Counted from the stretch's first letter, positions 1 to 8,810 are shown. The stretch is 64,000 bases of DNA from AV80 sp035536995 (GCA_035536995.1 DATLNB010000071.1:50198-114197), one strand, 5' to 3'. Program-made: numbers and translations. The notes: generated from the letters alone by a model not told the origin.

Positions 1-642
1 GCCGCGGACACCGTTCTTGCCTAACGACCAGCCGAGAACGCCCTGTCGGATTTTTTCGGGACCGGCGGTGGTGTCGGGGTAATAGGGATTGTCGACTTCG
101 TTGTCGTAGTTCGCGTCCATCCGCACCAGGTAGGCCGACCCCCACGGATCGTAGAATTGGCCATCTCTCCCGATTTTTCCTTTCGCTTTGTCCTGGTTGG
201 TGTCTTCAGGGGGCGAAATGAAAACGATCTGCCGGGTATTTAGCGTGGTTGTTTTTCCCCGGAGCGTATCAAACAACACCCGGCTGTTACTGCTTCCCTG
301 CCCGAACGTCGCACCCGTGTCTGTTATCACGGTTGAATCGATCGGATAGCGTCCATACTCCGTATAAAACGCATTCACCGCGGTCACGATCTGGGTCACG
401 TCGTTCTTCGCTTGCGTTTTCTTTGCGGAATTCTGCACGCCCTGGTAAACGGGGAACGACAGGCCGACGAGCACAGCGATGATCATGATCACAACGATCA
501 GCTCGATCAGGGTGAAGGCCGCGGAGTCGCGGTCTATGACGGCCGACAAACGACGCTTGCGCCGCCGACCCTCTGTGACTCCCGACGAACCTCCCGTACG
601 CGGCCGGCGGTCATAGACCGCCGCTACAGGTTTCACTTCCAT
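1..642 (-). CDS. Type II secretion/type IV pilin-like pseudopilin (GspG-like), partial
   Basis: Structural subunit of a type II secretion or type IV pilus-like filament in the inner membrane and periplasm. The prepilin signature FTLIELIVVIMIIAVL starts at residue 43, with the conserved Glu at +5 (E47) and a predicted cleavage after A42. Ala at -1 instead of Gly is a departure from the usual prepilin site. A GspG-type body follows, with a YDPWGSAYL motif. The frame is open to the window edge, so the C-terminus is missing. The ATG at 642 overlaps the stop of the upstream DUF2851 gene (ATGGAAGTGA), suggesting translational coupling. The leader is very long (42 residues) because a palindromic element (about 528-625) encodes residues 6-38. 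The family is clear; the precise system is not. Confidence 0.85.
   Translation of the reverse strand, partial: MEVKPVAAVYDRRPRTGGSSGVTEGRRRKRRLSAVIDRDSAAFTLIELIVVIMIIAVLVGLSFPVYQGVQNSAKKTQAKNDVTQIVTAVNAFYTEYGRYPIDSTVITDTGATFGQGSSNSRVLFDTLRGKTTTLNTRQIVFISPPEDTNQDKAKGKIGRDGQFYDPWGSAYLVRMDANYDNEVDNPYYPDTTAGPEKIRQGVLGWSLGKNGVRG
528..625. repeat. REP/REPIN-like palindromic element inside the pilin leader
   Basis: Inverted arms GTCTATGAC (532-540) and GTCATAGAC (610-618) lie in a longer imperfect palindrome. On the minus strand it begins with CTGTAGCGGCGG, so it carries the GTAG tetranucleotide seen beside other palindromes here. It is translated as part of the pseudopilin N-terminus. Confidence 0.7.
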
Positions 643-2000
643 TTCTGCATTTGCTCGGGAAAAGGGCATTGGGCGCAATCGGAATTGTCCTGCAAACAAA
701 AGTCTTCGTAAATCTGAAGCAAACCCTGCTGTTGTGCGATGGTTTTCGTAAACCGCGACCGCCGTGGGTCCGCGCCAAAGAGTCGCGCGGCGCCGGTCTC
801 AAGCCGGCGGTTGGTCAGGCGAGCGCGAAACTTTTCGTAGGTCGGCCAGACATCGGCGCCTTCCGCGGCAAAATAGGGGAGGAGCACGTTGGCAAGAATA
901 TCTGCGACCCGGGATTCGCCGACCAACGCAATCTGCGCGGGAGCAGGCGCCGACGTGAGGGTGTAGTGAGTGCACCAAAAGGGGCGGTTGAGGCCGGCAA
1001 AAAAATCGCCCGCGGTCTTCGAATCGCGGCGTGCGATGGAACGGATGAACGCCGGCCATTCCCGGGCCAGCAAGGCCAGGGCGCCGAGCCGGCGTTGCGG
1101 ATGATTCAGCGGACGAGCCCCGCCCAGCCGCCAGAGTTTGCCCGGCAAGACGAGCCGCTGGAGCTCATCGCGATGCGGCCACCAGCGGTCCCAGAGCTGG
1201 CGGACATAGTTCCGGGCCCCCTCGCGATACTCGGCCAGGTCGGGCGACGTTAGAAATCCAGCGACGCCGAAAAGCATCGCCTCGATGTCGTCAGGCGCGG
1301 CCCGCAAAATTGAAAGCGGCAACCGCTGGGCGAGGAGGGTGAACGCGAGCTTGTTTTGTTTGTAGCCAAGTGCGGACGCAATTTCCTGGAACAAGGCGCC
1401 ATCGCGTCCATGCGTTTCCACGATGTTTTTGAGACGCGCTGCTTTGCGCTGAAGACGAAATTGCGAAGCGGCCGTGAGAATGCTTTCCAGCCGCTCGGCC
1501 GGCAGATCCTGCAACGGCGCCTGGCAACGGCCGGGCCGTGCGAGCGGAATGCTTAGCGAGAATTTATCGGGCAACGTTGCCGGATCCACCCGGACCTGCG
1601 GGACGTTGTGGTGTGACTTCGTTCGAGTGAAAAACGCGCGATCATTTTGCTCGACGAAGACATGAAGGATCGCGCCATCAAAAGCAGGATTGGTGGCGTG
1701 GCCGTGCGTTTCCCAGCTGCGATCGGCCAGGTCGAATTCAATCGTACCGCCAATTGCCTCGCTTCCATTGACCCGGATGGCCGCGCCGGAAAAATCGGGC
1801 CCGGCCTCGCGATTCCAGACTCCGAACTGAACAATCTCGATTGTGTCGCCCGCGACCGAAGTGAAACGGCGCCCGAAATCACCAGCGAACCAGCGGGCCT
1901 GCAATTCCAGCTCGGTCGGCGTTCGCAGCACGGGAAAAAGCGCGCGTTCGTGGACGCGCGCTAACTTACGAAGCCCGGAATAGCGGCCGGCGAGTTGCAT
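633..2000 (-). CDS. DUF2851 family protein
   Basis: Protein of 455 residues matching the DUF2851 family by its hallmark ELELQARWFAGDFG segment and the QFGVWNREAGPDF motif. The biochemical role of the family is unknown. The C-terminus carries a small Cys cluster (FCLQDNSDCAQC) that could bind metal. I chose the ATG at 2000. A longer reading from a TTG at 2138 adds residues encoded by low-complexity AGCTTGG repeats and is unlikely. The stop at 633-635 lies inside the start region of the downstream pseudopilin, so the two are probably co-transcribed. Confidence 0.85.
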   Translation of the reverse strand: MQLAGRYSGLRKLARVHERALFPVLRTPTELELQARWFAGDFGRRFTSVAGDTIEIVQFGVWNREAGPDFSGAAIRVNGSEAIGGTIEFDLADRSWETHGHATNPAFDGAILHVFVEQNDRAFFTRTKSHHNVPQVRVDPATLPDKFSLSIPLARPGRCQAPLQDLPAERLESILTAASQFRLQRKAARLKNIVETHGRDGALFQEIASALGYKQNKLAFTLLAQRLPLSILRAAPDDIEAMLFGVAGFLTSPDLAEYREGARNYVRQLWDRWWPHRDELQRLVLPGKLWRLGGARPLNHPQRRLGALALLAREWPAFIRSIARRDSKTAGDFFAGLNRPFWCTHYTLTSAPAPAQIALVGESRVADILANVLLPYFAAEGADVWPTYEKFRARLTNRRLETGAARLFGADPRRSRFTKTIAQQQGLLQIYEDFCLQDNSDCAQCPFPEQMQKWK

Positions 2001-2318
2001 GGGGGGACCGGCAGTTTGTGATATTTCGCGGCGCGGTGCGATGGAAAAGCGCGGCACTTGCAGTTCGAGAATCGGGTCCCCGCTGCCGGAAGCTCCAAAT
2101 CCCAAGCACCAAGCTCCAGGGAAGCTCCAAACTTTCAAAGTCGGACCCCGGGGGAGTGCTCGCCGTGTTGAAGCTGGAGCTTCAAAGACAATTGCGTTCC
2201 CAAGCTGGAGCTCGGGAACGAGGTGCCGTGAGGATGCTCGTTGGAGCTTGGGATTTGGAGCTTCTTTGGAGCTTGGAGCTTGGAATTTGGAGCTTCCTCG
2301 TGCCGCCTCGGCACGAGG
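2001..2318. repeat. Gene-free spacer rich in GGAGCTTGG-type repeats
   Basis: No credible gene is seen in these 318 bases. About 2090-2130 and 2240-2300 hold degenerate runs of the word GGAGCTTGG/GGAATTTGG and its complement. A palindrome with arms CGTTCCCAA and GGGAACG sits at 2195-2220 and resembles the one at 4837-4861. The spacer separates the start of the DUF2851 gene from the stop of the DUF4126 gene on the same strand. Confidence 0.7.
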
Positions 2319-3374
2319 CTACACGTGCTCGACCGGCTCGGGCGCGAGCGTCTGCGGGACCGCCACCGCCGGCCGGGCCAGCTTCTCGCGCAGATCTTCG
2401 GCTATCGACTCCACCAACCCGCCCCGCGAGCGCGTAAAGAGGAACGAATATTTCGGTCCGCGCCCCTCGCTCGGGACCAGGACGAGGTTTTCGGAAAGGA
2501 ACTGAGGCTCGCGCGCAATCGTCATACCCTCGAGATCAACTGTCTGGAAGAACGGCTTCCAGTTGCGCCGGGCTACGAAGACAATCTTGTGCGGCTCTTC
2601 GTTCGTCGCGACCAGAGCACCGAAAAGATTCGCCGGGATGCGTCGGCCGCGTCCGCTGATGCATGGCACGGCCCAGGCGATCGTTTCGCCGAGCAGATTC
2701 TGTTTGCTGAAGATCGGCGCGAGGCGGCTGGGCAACGCAATCGGCAGGCTGGTCGAACGTCGTATATCGGCCGCTGCGTTCAGTTTGTTCAAGGCGAGCC
2801 AGATCCGCGCTTTCATGGAGCGGAAAACTTTCGGGGCGAAATAGAGAAAAGCGGCAATCGCGAGCGCGAAAATAGAGATGGCGAGGACGGGGTTGTAATG
2901 AATCAGGGCGAGACCGCCGAAAACAGCAACGTCCTCCGCGATGCTCAGGCCGATGTTAGAAGCCGGCTCTGGAGAACTGTTGGCAACCAGCCGGGTCGAA
3001 GCTTTCGCCGTGTGGGTAACCAGACTGGTCGTGCCGGCCAACAGGATGATGAGGACCTCCATCGTGGCCTTGTGTTCGCCGAGCGCCTGGACGGCCAGCA
3101 GCGCGCCGCCGATCGGCCGGATGATCGTATGGACGGTGTCCCACGCGGAATCGACCCACGGAATTTTGTCAGCGAAAAACTCGAGCACATAAAGGATGCC
3201 GGCGAGAGTGATGATCCACGGCTGGCCGAGGACTTCGAGAGACTGGTAAGTTGGCGAGAGGACGATCCAATGCTGATGGATGGCGAGCCCGGTCACGAAG
3301 ACCGTGAGGTAAAGGTTGATCCCCGCCAGACAGGCAAGCCCGAGCGCGACGCTGAGGAGGTTGAACCGCTCCAT
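2319..3374 (-). CDS. DUF4126 family membrane protein
   Basis: Protein of 351 residues. The N-terminal about 200 residues form the DUF4126 domain: hydrophobic, with several predicted membrane helices, starting with an ALGLACLAGINLYLTV segment and containing a VTHTAKASTR motif. The C-terminal about 150 residues are soluble and carry no motif I recognise. Function is unknown; the family is an uncharacterised inner membrane group. The ATG at 3374 was preferred over a TTG at 3401, which adds nine residues. The gene is transcribed away from serS. Confidence 0.82.
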   Translation of the reverse strand: MERFNLLSVALGLACLAGINLYLTVFVTGLAIHQHWIVLSPTYQSLEVLGQPWIITLAGILYVLEFFADKIPWVDSAWDTVHTIIRPIGGALLAVQALGEHKATMEVLIILLAGTTSLVTHTAKASTRLVANSSPEPASNIGLSIAEDVAVFGGLALIHYNPVLAISIFALAIAAFLYFAPKVFRSMKARIWLALNKLNAAADIRRSTSLPIALPSRLAPIFSKQNLLGETIAWAVPCISGRGRRIPANLFGALVATNEEPHKIVFVARRNWKPFFQTVDLEGMTIAREPQFLSENLVLVPSEGRGPKYSFLFTRSRGGLVESIAEDLREKLARPAVAVPQTLAPEPVEHV

Positions 3375-3423
3375 GCCGGAATATCCGGTGGCGACCGGCA
3401 ACTGCCAAGCTGGAGTTTGGTTT

Positions 3424-3491
3424 AGACAGGATTCACAGGATTTTACAGGATTGAAGCGCCTTTGATCTTGTTAATCCTGTTAATCCTGTCT
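3424..3491. repeat. ACAGGATT/AATCCTGT inverted repeat upstream of serS
   Basis: Three ACAGGATT words on the left (3426-3452) face two AATCCTGT words on the right (3473-3489), giving an imperfect hairpin. It lies 15 bp before the serS start codon and between divergent genes, so it probably overlaps the promoter or leader region. A regulatory role is not shown. Confidence 0.6.
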
Positions 3492-3505
3492 GTTTTCCTT
3501 CCTCC

Positions 3506-4774
3506 ATGCTCGATATTCGCCTGATTCGGGAGCAACCCGATCTTGTAAAAAGCCGGCTGGCAGCGCGGAGTGGCGAAGCCGCGGCCAAGATCGATGAGGT
3601 TCTCGCGGTCGATCTGGAACGGCGCAAAGCCGAGACCGCCTTGCAACAGTGCAACGCCGACCGAAAGCGGTTGAGCAAGGAGATCGGCGGTAAACGGGCG
3701 AAAGGCGAGGACACCGCCGGGACCGAAGCGCGCGTCCGGGAGATCGGCGATGAGATCGCCCGGCTCACCGAGCAGACAACGGCATTTGACGAACGGCAAC
3801 GGCAGCTGCTTCTCGAGATGCCGAATCTGCCCCACGCGAATGCGCCGCTCGGCACGGACGCGAAGGACAATCCGGTCATTCGCAGTTGGGGCGAAAAGCC
3901 CGCGCTGATGGAACCGCTGGATCATGTCGCGCTGGGGACGAACCTGAAACTTTTCGACCCGGAGCGCGCCGCGAAGCTAAGCGGGAGCGGTTTTATTTGT
4001 TTCACGGGCGCCGGGGCGCGACTCGAGCGGGCGCTCATTCAATTCATGCTCGACCTGCACACGCGCGAGCATGGGTATCTGGAAATGAGCCCGCCGTTCG
4101 TGGTCCGGCGCGAATGCATGGTAGGGACGACCCAGCTCCCGAAATTCGAGGAGGACATGTATGGACTCGAGGAGCAACAGCTCTTTCTCGCTCCGACCGC
4201 GGAAGTCCCGGTGACCAATTTTCATCGCGAAGAAATCCTGGCGGCCTCCGAGTTGCCGAAAAAGTTTGTCGCTTATACCCCGTGTTTTCGCCGGGAAGCG
4301 GGCTCAGCGGGCCGCGAGACGCGCGGGATTATTCGGGTGCATCAGTTCGACAAGGTGGAGTTGGTCAAGATCACGCTGCCGGAGGAATCGTATGCCGAAC
4401 ACGAGTCGCTCACGGCGAACGCTGAGCGCGTTTTGCAACTGCTGGGGCTGCACTATCGGGTGATCGAGCTTTGCACCGGCGATATGGGTTTCGCGGCCGC
4501 GAAGGCCTACGACCTGGAAGTCTGGTCGCCTGGACAAAATGCGTATCTCGAGGTGTCGAGCTGCTCAAACTGCGAAGATTTTCAGGCGCGCCGGATGAAT
4601 TTACGGTTCAAGGACGCGGAAGGGAAAAATCGGTTTTGCCATACGTTGAACGGATCGGGTTTGGCCTTGCCGCGGGTGTTTGCGGCGCTGATCGAGAATT
4701 ACCAGCGTCCTGATGGTTCGGTTGGGATCCCGGAAAAGCTGCAGCCGTATTTTGGGGCGGCGGAGATCCGGTAA
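3506..4774 (+). CDS. serS: Serine--tRNA ligase
   Basis: Class II aminoacyl-tRNA synthetase of 422 residues, the usual length, charging tRNA-Ser in the cytoplasm. The N-terminal tRNA-binding coiled coil spans about residues 25-105. The catalytic core contains class II motif 2 (CFRREAGSAGRETRG), the Ser-AMP binding segment LAPTAEVPVTN, and motif 3 (NGSGLALPRVFAALIEN). The Ser-specific SSCSNCEDFQARRMN motif is intact. The start MLDIRLIREQPD is typical of the family. It is followed by a spacer with palindromes rather than a close neighbour, so it is probably monocistronic. Confidence 0.98.
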   Translation: MLDIRLIREQPDLVKSRLAARSGEAAAKIDEVLAVDLERRKAETALQQCNADRKRLSKEIGGKRAKGEDTAGTEARVREIGDEIARLTEQTTAFDERQRQLLLEMPNLPHANAPLGTDAKDNPVIRSWGEKPALMEPLDHVALGTNLKLFDPERAAKLSGSGFICFTGAGARLERALIQFMLDLHTREHGYLEMSPPFVVRRECMVGTTQLPKFEEDMYGLEEQQLFLAPTAEVPVTNFHREEILAASELPKKFVAYTPCFRREAGSAGRETRGIIRVHQFDKVELVKITLPEESYAEHESLTANAERVLQLLGLHYRVIELCTGDMGFAAAKAYDLEVWSPGQNAYLEVSSCSNCEDFQARRMNLRFKDAEGKNRFCHTLNGSGLALPRVFAALIENYQRPDGSVGIPEKLQPYFGAAEIR

Positions 4775-4836
4775 TCCGGGCGAGGAAGCTGATCCCCAGC
4801 GCGCGACGGCACGAGCCCCCTCCTTCTCTTCCTCCT

Positions 4837-4961
4837 CGTTCCCAAACTCTGTTTGGGAACGCACTTGTCTTCGAAACTCAGTTTCGCCAGCGGGCAACAG
4901 GACCTTGCTTGAAGATCACTGAGCAAGAGCAGGAGCAAGAGCAAGAGCAAGAGCAAGAGCC
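4837..4961. repeat. Palindromes followed by GAGCAA hexamer repeats
   Basis: A perfect palindrome with arms CGTTCCCAAAC and GTTTGGGAACG and a 3-nt loop spans 4837-4861. A second (CGAAACTCAGTTTCG) is at 4872-4886. A GAGCAA tandem tract (about six units, one with GGAGCAA) fills 4920-4960. The elements lie between the convergent serS and DUF72 genes. A terminator role for the first hairpin is possible, but no T-run follows it. Confidence 0.65.
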
Positions 4962-4980
4962 GATATGATCAGCGGCAGGA

Positions 4981-5871
4981 TTATTCTGCGACGTCCTTTC
5001 CCGCGAAGAGATCCATTTGCCCGGGATCGGCGGAGGCCGTCTCCTCGGCGGAGGGCAGGGTCAGCTCGAAACCGAGGCGGTTGGCGAGGCGCTGACAGGT
5101 TTCCGTCGCGAGGCCTTCGAAGTGATTGTTAACGAAGCTCCAGACGCTCCGGACTTCGCCCAGGTGCCGCTCGAGCTTCAAGGCCCAGCTCTCCAGCGCC
5201 GCTTCTCGTTTCCAAAGCAATTTCCCGTAGCGATGGACCCGCTCCCCGTCGCTCCCGTACTTCGTCGCGTAATCACCGAGGAGGCGCAGGTAAAGGAAAT
5301 CGGTCGTCCGAGGCAGAAACTCGAACGGCGCCAGATTGCGTTCGTTGAGCGGGCTGGTGTCTGCCCAGACCCAGCAGACCCGGTATTTTTCGACGAGCCG
5401 GATGTGCTGGGGCAGGTGCCAGCCCGGCTCCCGAAATTCGATCGCAAAGCGGAAATCGCGGGGCAACTGCGAGAGAAAGGTCCGGAGCACCGACCGTCCG
5501 GTTTTGGGGACAAAATAGGGAGGCAGCTGGATGAGGATGACGTGCAATTTCGGGCCGAGCGGCTCCATGGCGCGGAGAAATTCGCCGAGTTGCGCCTGGC
5601 AATCTCGCAGTCCGCATTCATGAGTGATGGCCCGCGGCAGCTTGCAGGCGAACCGAAACGAAGCCGGGGTCAGCTCGGCCCAGCGCCGAACGGTGGCCTC
5701 TGAGGGGATGGCATAAAAGGTCGAATCAATTTCGACCGCCGGGAAATACCGCGCGTAGAATTCCAGCCATCGTCCCGGAGGCAGGTCGGCGGGGTAGAAA
5801 GCGCCGCGCCATTCGTCAAAGCTCCAGGCGCACGTTCCGATCCTGATTTTCTGCTGGGCCGAAAGGTTCAC
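4981..5871 (-). CDS. DUF72 family protein
   Basis: Protein of 296 residues with the DUF72 (COG1801, YecE-like) TIM-barrel pattern. It has N-terminal IGTCAWSFDEWRGAFYP, then EIDSTFYAIPSEATVRRWAE, FRFACKLPRAITHE, and the FAIEFREPGWH segment. The C-terminal VWSFVNNHFEGLA matches the conserved NNHxxG motif. The family fold resembles AP-endonuclease/xylose isomerase barrels, but its reaction is unknown. The start codon is GTG. No operon partner is apparent. Confidence 0.9.
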   Translation of the reverse strand: MNLSAQQKIRIGTCAWSFDEWRGAFYPADLPPGRWLEFYARYFPAVEIDSTFYAIPSEATVRRWAELTPASFRFACKLPRAITHECGLRDCQAQLGEFLRAMEPLGPKLHVILIQLPPYFVPKTGRSVLRTFLSQLPRDFRFAIEFREPGWHLPQHIRLVEKYRVCWVWADTSPLNERNLAPFEFLPRTTDFLYLRLLGDYATKYGSDGERVHRYGKLLWKREAALESWALKLERHLGEVRSVWSFVNNHFEGLATETCQRLANRLGFELTLPSAEETASADPGQMDLFAGKDVAE

Positions 5872-5880
5872 GACGAGATG

Positions 5881-5975
5881 TGGGATGCGGGATACGACGG
5901 GATGCGAGCCATTAAATGATACCGGTTATCCCGCCATCGTGCATCCCGGATCACCGATCCATCCGCATCCCGTCC
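5881..5975. repeat. GGGATGCG inverted/direct repeat cluster
   Basis: Two GGGATGCG words (about 5882 and 5899) face GCATCCC words (about 5941 and 5965), forming an imperfect inverted repeat between the divergent DUF72 and bamD genes. It probably overlaps their promoters. It belongs to the same class of intergenic palindromes that recurs through the window. Confidence 0.6.
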
Positions 5976-6014
5976 CTTGACTGGACGGGTAAGTTAACTA
6001 CCCTGCGCAACGCG

Positions 6015-7241
6015 ATGAAATCCTCCTTTCGCACCATTTTTCTGTCTTTGCTGATCGCTCTGGCCTGGCCGGGCGGGAGCGAGGCTGCGGTCATCTTTAA
6101 GCCGAAAGAAAACATCCGGACCCGGGCTCCGGGTGAGGAAGAAGTGAGTGGCAACGCCCAGCAGCTTTTCGAGCGGGCGCAGGAAGCTGAACGGCGTGGC
6201 AATATCCCGGCTGCGATCAAGGCCTACCGCACGATCGTAAAACGGTATCCGAAAGACACGCTCGCGCCGGGCTCCTGTTTCCGGTTGGGCCAGCTCAATG
6301 AGCAGATCCACAAATACCTGCTCGCGGCCCAAAGTTACGGTCAGGTTTGCGACAAATATCCGAAAAGTGAGCGCTTCGACGAGTCCATCGAAGGCATGTT
6401 TCGCATCGGCGAAATGTATCTCATGGGCCAAAAGACGAAGATCCTTGGGATCACCGTTAAGTCCGGGACCGAGCAGGCCGCCCAGATTTTTGCCATGATC
6501 ATTCGGACGGCGCCCTACGGGAAATACACGGCCCGCGCCCAGTTCGATCTCGGCCGGGTCCGGGAGAAACAGGGGCGGAATGAGGCCGCGATCGCGGCTT
6601 ACCAGGCAGTTGTTGAAAAATTCCCGAACGATCCGATCGCCGTCGATGCCCAATACCAGATTGGTTACATTTGGTCGAAGGCGTCCTCCTCCGGCACTTA
6701 CGATCCAGCCGCCGCCAACAACGCAAAGACCGCGTTCGAAGATTTCCTGGCTCGTTATCCGAATAGCGAGAAATCGAGACAGGCGAAGCAGAACCTCAAC
6801 CAGATGGAGCATAAGCAGACCAGTACTGCGTATGACATCGCGAAGTTTTACGACAAACAGAAGCAGTACCGCGCCGCTGCCATCTATTACAATGAAGTGA
6901 TCCGGCAACAGCCCGGCTCAGCCGAAGGCGAAAAGGCCAAAAAGCGCATCAGTGAGCTCCGGGCCAAAGTGGGCGACGCGAAACTCCAGCCCCCGGCCGT
7001 GACTGCCGCTGCGGCCGACAAAAAGCGGAAACGGCCGCGCAGCTCGCGCGACAATTCGCCGCCGCCTCCTTCGTCGAATGAAATGGCGCCTCTCCCGCCC
7101 GCGGACACGGACGCGTCGCTCCCGCCGCCGGCTTCCCTTTTGCCCGATAGCACGACCGCGCCGCCTTCCTCCTCCGAATCGACTCCTTCTCCTTCGGCCA
7201 CGCCCGAATCATCGACCCCTGAGTCAACGGCGACGCCGTAG
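6015..7241 (+). CDS. bamD: Outer membrane protein assembly factor BamD-like TPR protein
   Basis: Protein of 408 residues that would take part in outer membrane beta-barrel assembly. A signal peptide (KSSFRTIFLSLLIALAWP) is followed by about 260 residues of TPR-like repeats matching the YfiO/BamD pattern (AQEAERRGNIPAAIKAYRTI; ALARYPNSE-like helices). The last about 80 residues are Pro/Ser-rich and low complexity. The signal peptide has no lipobox Cys, so it may not be a lipoprotein, unlike E. coli BamD. The ATG at 6015 was chosen because upstream codons come from a repeat. Its stop overlaps the lptE start by one base (TAGTG), which supports an operon for envelope biogenesis. Confidence 0.8.
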   Translation: MKSSFRTIFLSLLIALAWPGGSEAAVIFKPKENIRTRAPGEEEVSGNAQQLFERAQEAERRGNIPAAIKAYRTIVKRYPKDTLAPGSCFRLGQLNEQIHKYLLAAQSYGQVCDKYPKSERFDESIEGMFRIGEMYLMGQKTKILGITVKSGTEQAAQIFAMIIRTAPYGKYTARAQFDLGRVREKQGRNEAAIAAYQAVVEKFPNDPIAVDAQYQIGYIWSKASSSGTYDPAAANNAKTAFEDFLARYPNSEKSRQAKQNLNQMEHKQTSTAYDIAKFYDKQKQYRAAAIYYNEVIRQQPGSAEGEKAKKRISELRAKVGDAKLQPPAVTAAAADKKRKRPRSSRDNSPPPPSSNEMAPLPPADTDASLPPPASLLPDSTTAPPSSSESTPSPSATPESSTPESTATP

Positions 7242-7747
7242 TGAACAAGGCGTTTGCTACCTTTTTGCTGGCGGGACTGTTGCAGGGATGCGCCGGTTAT
7301 CACCTCGGCCCGGCAAAGCCCAATTATCTCCGGGACATTCACTCGATCGCGGTCCCGACCTTTGGTAACACAACCCTTGCCCCACGGATCGAAGCGCTGA
7401 TCACCGGGACAGTCATTAAGCAATTTCAGCAGGACGGCACCTACCGCATCGTGAACAGCGACGCCGCGGACGCGGTCCTGAAAGGCGAAATTGTCGGAGT
7501 CTCTCGGAGCCCGGCGCGCTCTGTCCGCGGCAACGTTCTTTCCACGACTGAGTTCAATCTCATCATCACGGTGAGGTATTCGCTTGAAGGGCGTGACGGA
7601 AGGGCGCTCGGCGCCGCCGGTCAGGTCGCCGGGGGCACGAGTTTCTTCGTCGGCACCGACGTCAGCACGGACGAGCGCCAGGCCCTCCCGCTCGCCGCTG
7701 AAGAGCTGGCGCGACACTTGGTCAGCCAGCTCAGCGAGGGTTGGTAG
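7241..7747 (+). CDS. lptE: LPS-assembly lipoprotein LptE
   Basis: Protein of 168 residues with a lipoprotein signal peptide ending in LLQGC (Cys17 lipidated). The LptE signature follows: GYHLGP, then SIAVPTFGNTTLAPRIEALI and a C-terminal helix with EELARHLVSQL. LptE plugs the LptD barrel that inserts lipopolysaccharide in the outer membrane. The start is GTG, overlapping the bamD stop. Placement next to bamD and a TPR protein fits an outer membrane assembly operon. The family match rests on the lipobox, GYxL and TFxN features. Confidence 0.88.
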   Translation: MNKAFATFLLAGLLQGCAGYHLGPAKPNYLRDIHSIAVPTFGNTTLAPRIEALITGTVIKQFQQDGTYRIVNSDAADAVLKGEIVGVSRSPARSVRGNVLSTTEFNLIITVRYSLEGRDGRALGAAGQVAGGTSFFVGTDVSTDERQALPLAAEELARHLVSQLSEGW

Positions 7748-7754
7748 ATGCGCG

Positions 7755-8633
7755 ATGAAAGGCGACGAAAAGCTGTGGCGGATTCTGAACGACAAGCTCG
7801 ACATGCTGCGGGCGAGCAATCGTTTGCCCGAAGCCGTTCGGGTCGCTGAGACCGCGCTGACCCTCGCTCAGCGCGCCTTCACACCGGGCGACGCCAATTA
7901 CACCCTCAGCCTCGAGAAGCTCGGCCAGCTTCACGATCAGGCCGGCGACCGCGCTGCGGCCAAGCCGTACCTGGTAAAAGCGCATTCGTTCCTGGAGAAG
8001 GCCGAACCGCTGGACGACCGCGCCGTCTTTCGTTCGGCCCGGCGGCTGGGGTTTGTTTGCGACAACCTCGGCGAAACCGAAGCCGCGCTTGGTTATTACG
8101 AGTCAGCCTTCAAGGCGGGGGCGCGCCTGCCGGATATTCCGTACTCCGATCTCGGCACGATCCTGAACAACGTTGCCCTCATTTACCGGAAGACCGGCCG
8201 GCAGAAGGCGGCGGAGCCGTACTATTTGCACGCCCTCGAGATCTACGAAAAACAGCTCGGACCCGAGCATCCCGATGTTGCCTCCGTCCTGAATAATCTC
8301 GCTGTCTTTTACACAAACGAACGGCGTTTTGCTGAAGCCGAGAAAACTCACCTCCGAGCGCTAGCCATCCGGGAAAAGTTCCATCCGCCGACCCACCCGG
8401 ACATCGCCCAATCGAAGTGCAATCTCGCGGTGGTCTATCATTCGAACGGGGATTACGCGCGCGCGTCCGAGCTCTACCGCGCGTCGATCAAGACCTGGGA
8501 AGCAGCCACGGAAAAACCGCCGGAAGATTACGAAATCGTCGCGTCGAATTATGCCGATCTTTTGCGCTCTTTGGGCAAGGCCCGCCAGGCGAACCAGATC
8601 GAGGAACGGGCGCGAAAGAAACGGAGGTCGTAG
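7755..8633 (+). CDS. Tetratricopeptide repeat protein
   Basis: Protein of 292 residues made of TPR units of the kinesin light chain type, with about 42-residue periodicity. Examples are AEPYYLHALEIYEKQLGPEH near residue 160 and AEKTHLRALAIREK near 200. No signal peptide or membrane helix is seen, so it is probably a cytoplasmic scaffold. The ATG at 7755 lies 7 bp after the lptE stop, so it is the third gene of the bamD-lptE operon. Partners are unknown. An upstream reading that overlaps lptE is less likely. Confidence 0.85.
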   Translation: MKGDEKLWRILNDKLDMLRASNRLPEAVRVAETALTLAQRAFTPGDANYTLSLEKLGQLHDQAGDRAAAKPYLVKAHSFLEKAEPLDDRAVFRSARRLGFVCDNLGETEAALGYYESAFKAGARLPDIPYSDLGTILNNVALIYRKTGRQKAAEPYYLHALEIYEKQLGPEHPDVASVLNNLAVFYTNERRFAEAEKTHLRALAIREKFHPPTHPDIAQSKCNLAVVYHSNGDYARASELYRASIKTWEAATEKPPEDYEIVASNYADLLRSLGKARQANQIEERARKKRRS

Positions 8634-8729
8634 CCCTTCTCGGCCTTCCTGCTCCTGATCATGAGCAGACGAGATTGGCCGCTTTGGCGCTTGCGCGACT
8701 CCGTCGTCCCGCGCACCTTGCAGCCGCTC

Positions 8730-8810
8730 GCTCACGTGGCGGAATGGCAGACGCGTACGGCTCAGGACCGTATGGGGAAACCCGTGGAGGTTCGACTCCT
8801 CTCGTGAGCA
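8730..8810 (+). tRNA. tRNA-Leu (anticodon CAG)
   Basis: A full cloverleaf can be folded. The acceptor arms GCTCACG (8730-8736) and CGTGAGC (8803-8809) pair, with discriminator A at 8810. The D-arm is TGGCGGAATGGCAGACGC. The anticodon stem TACGG/CCGTA encloses the loop CTCAGGA with anticodon CAG at 8763-8765. A long class II variable arm is followed by the T-arm GGAGG-TTCGACT-CCTCT. The 3' CCA is not encoded. The long variable arm and A discriminator fit leucine. Confidence 0.97.

Noticed and set aside
2241..3425. Plus-strand 394-codon frame over the DUF4126 gene
   Set aside because: Antisense shadow; composition is Arg/Asp-rich and unlike neighbouring proteins.
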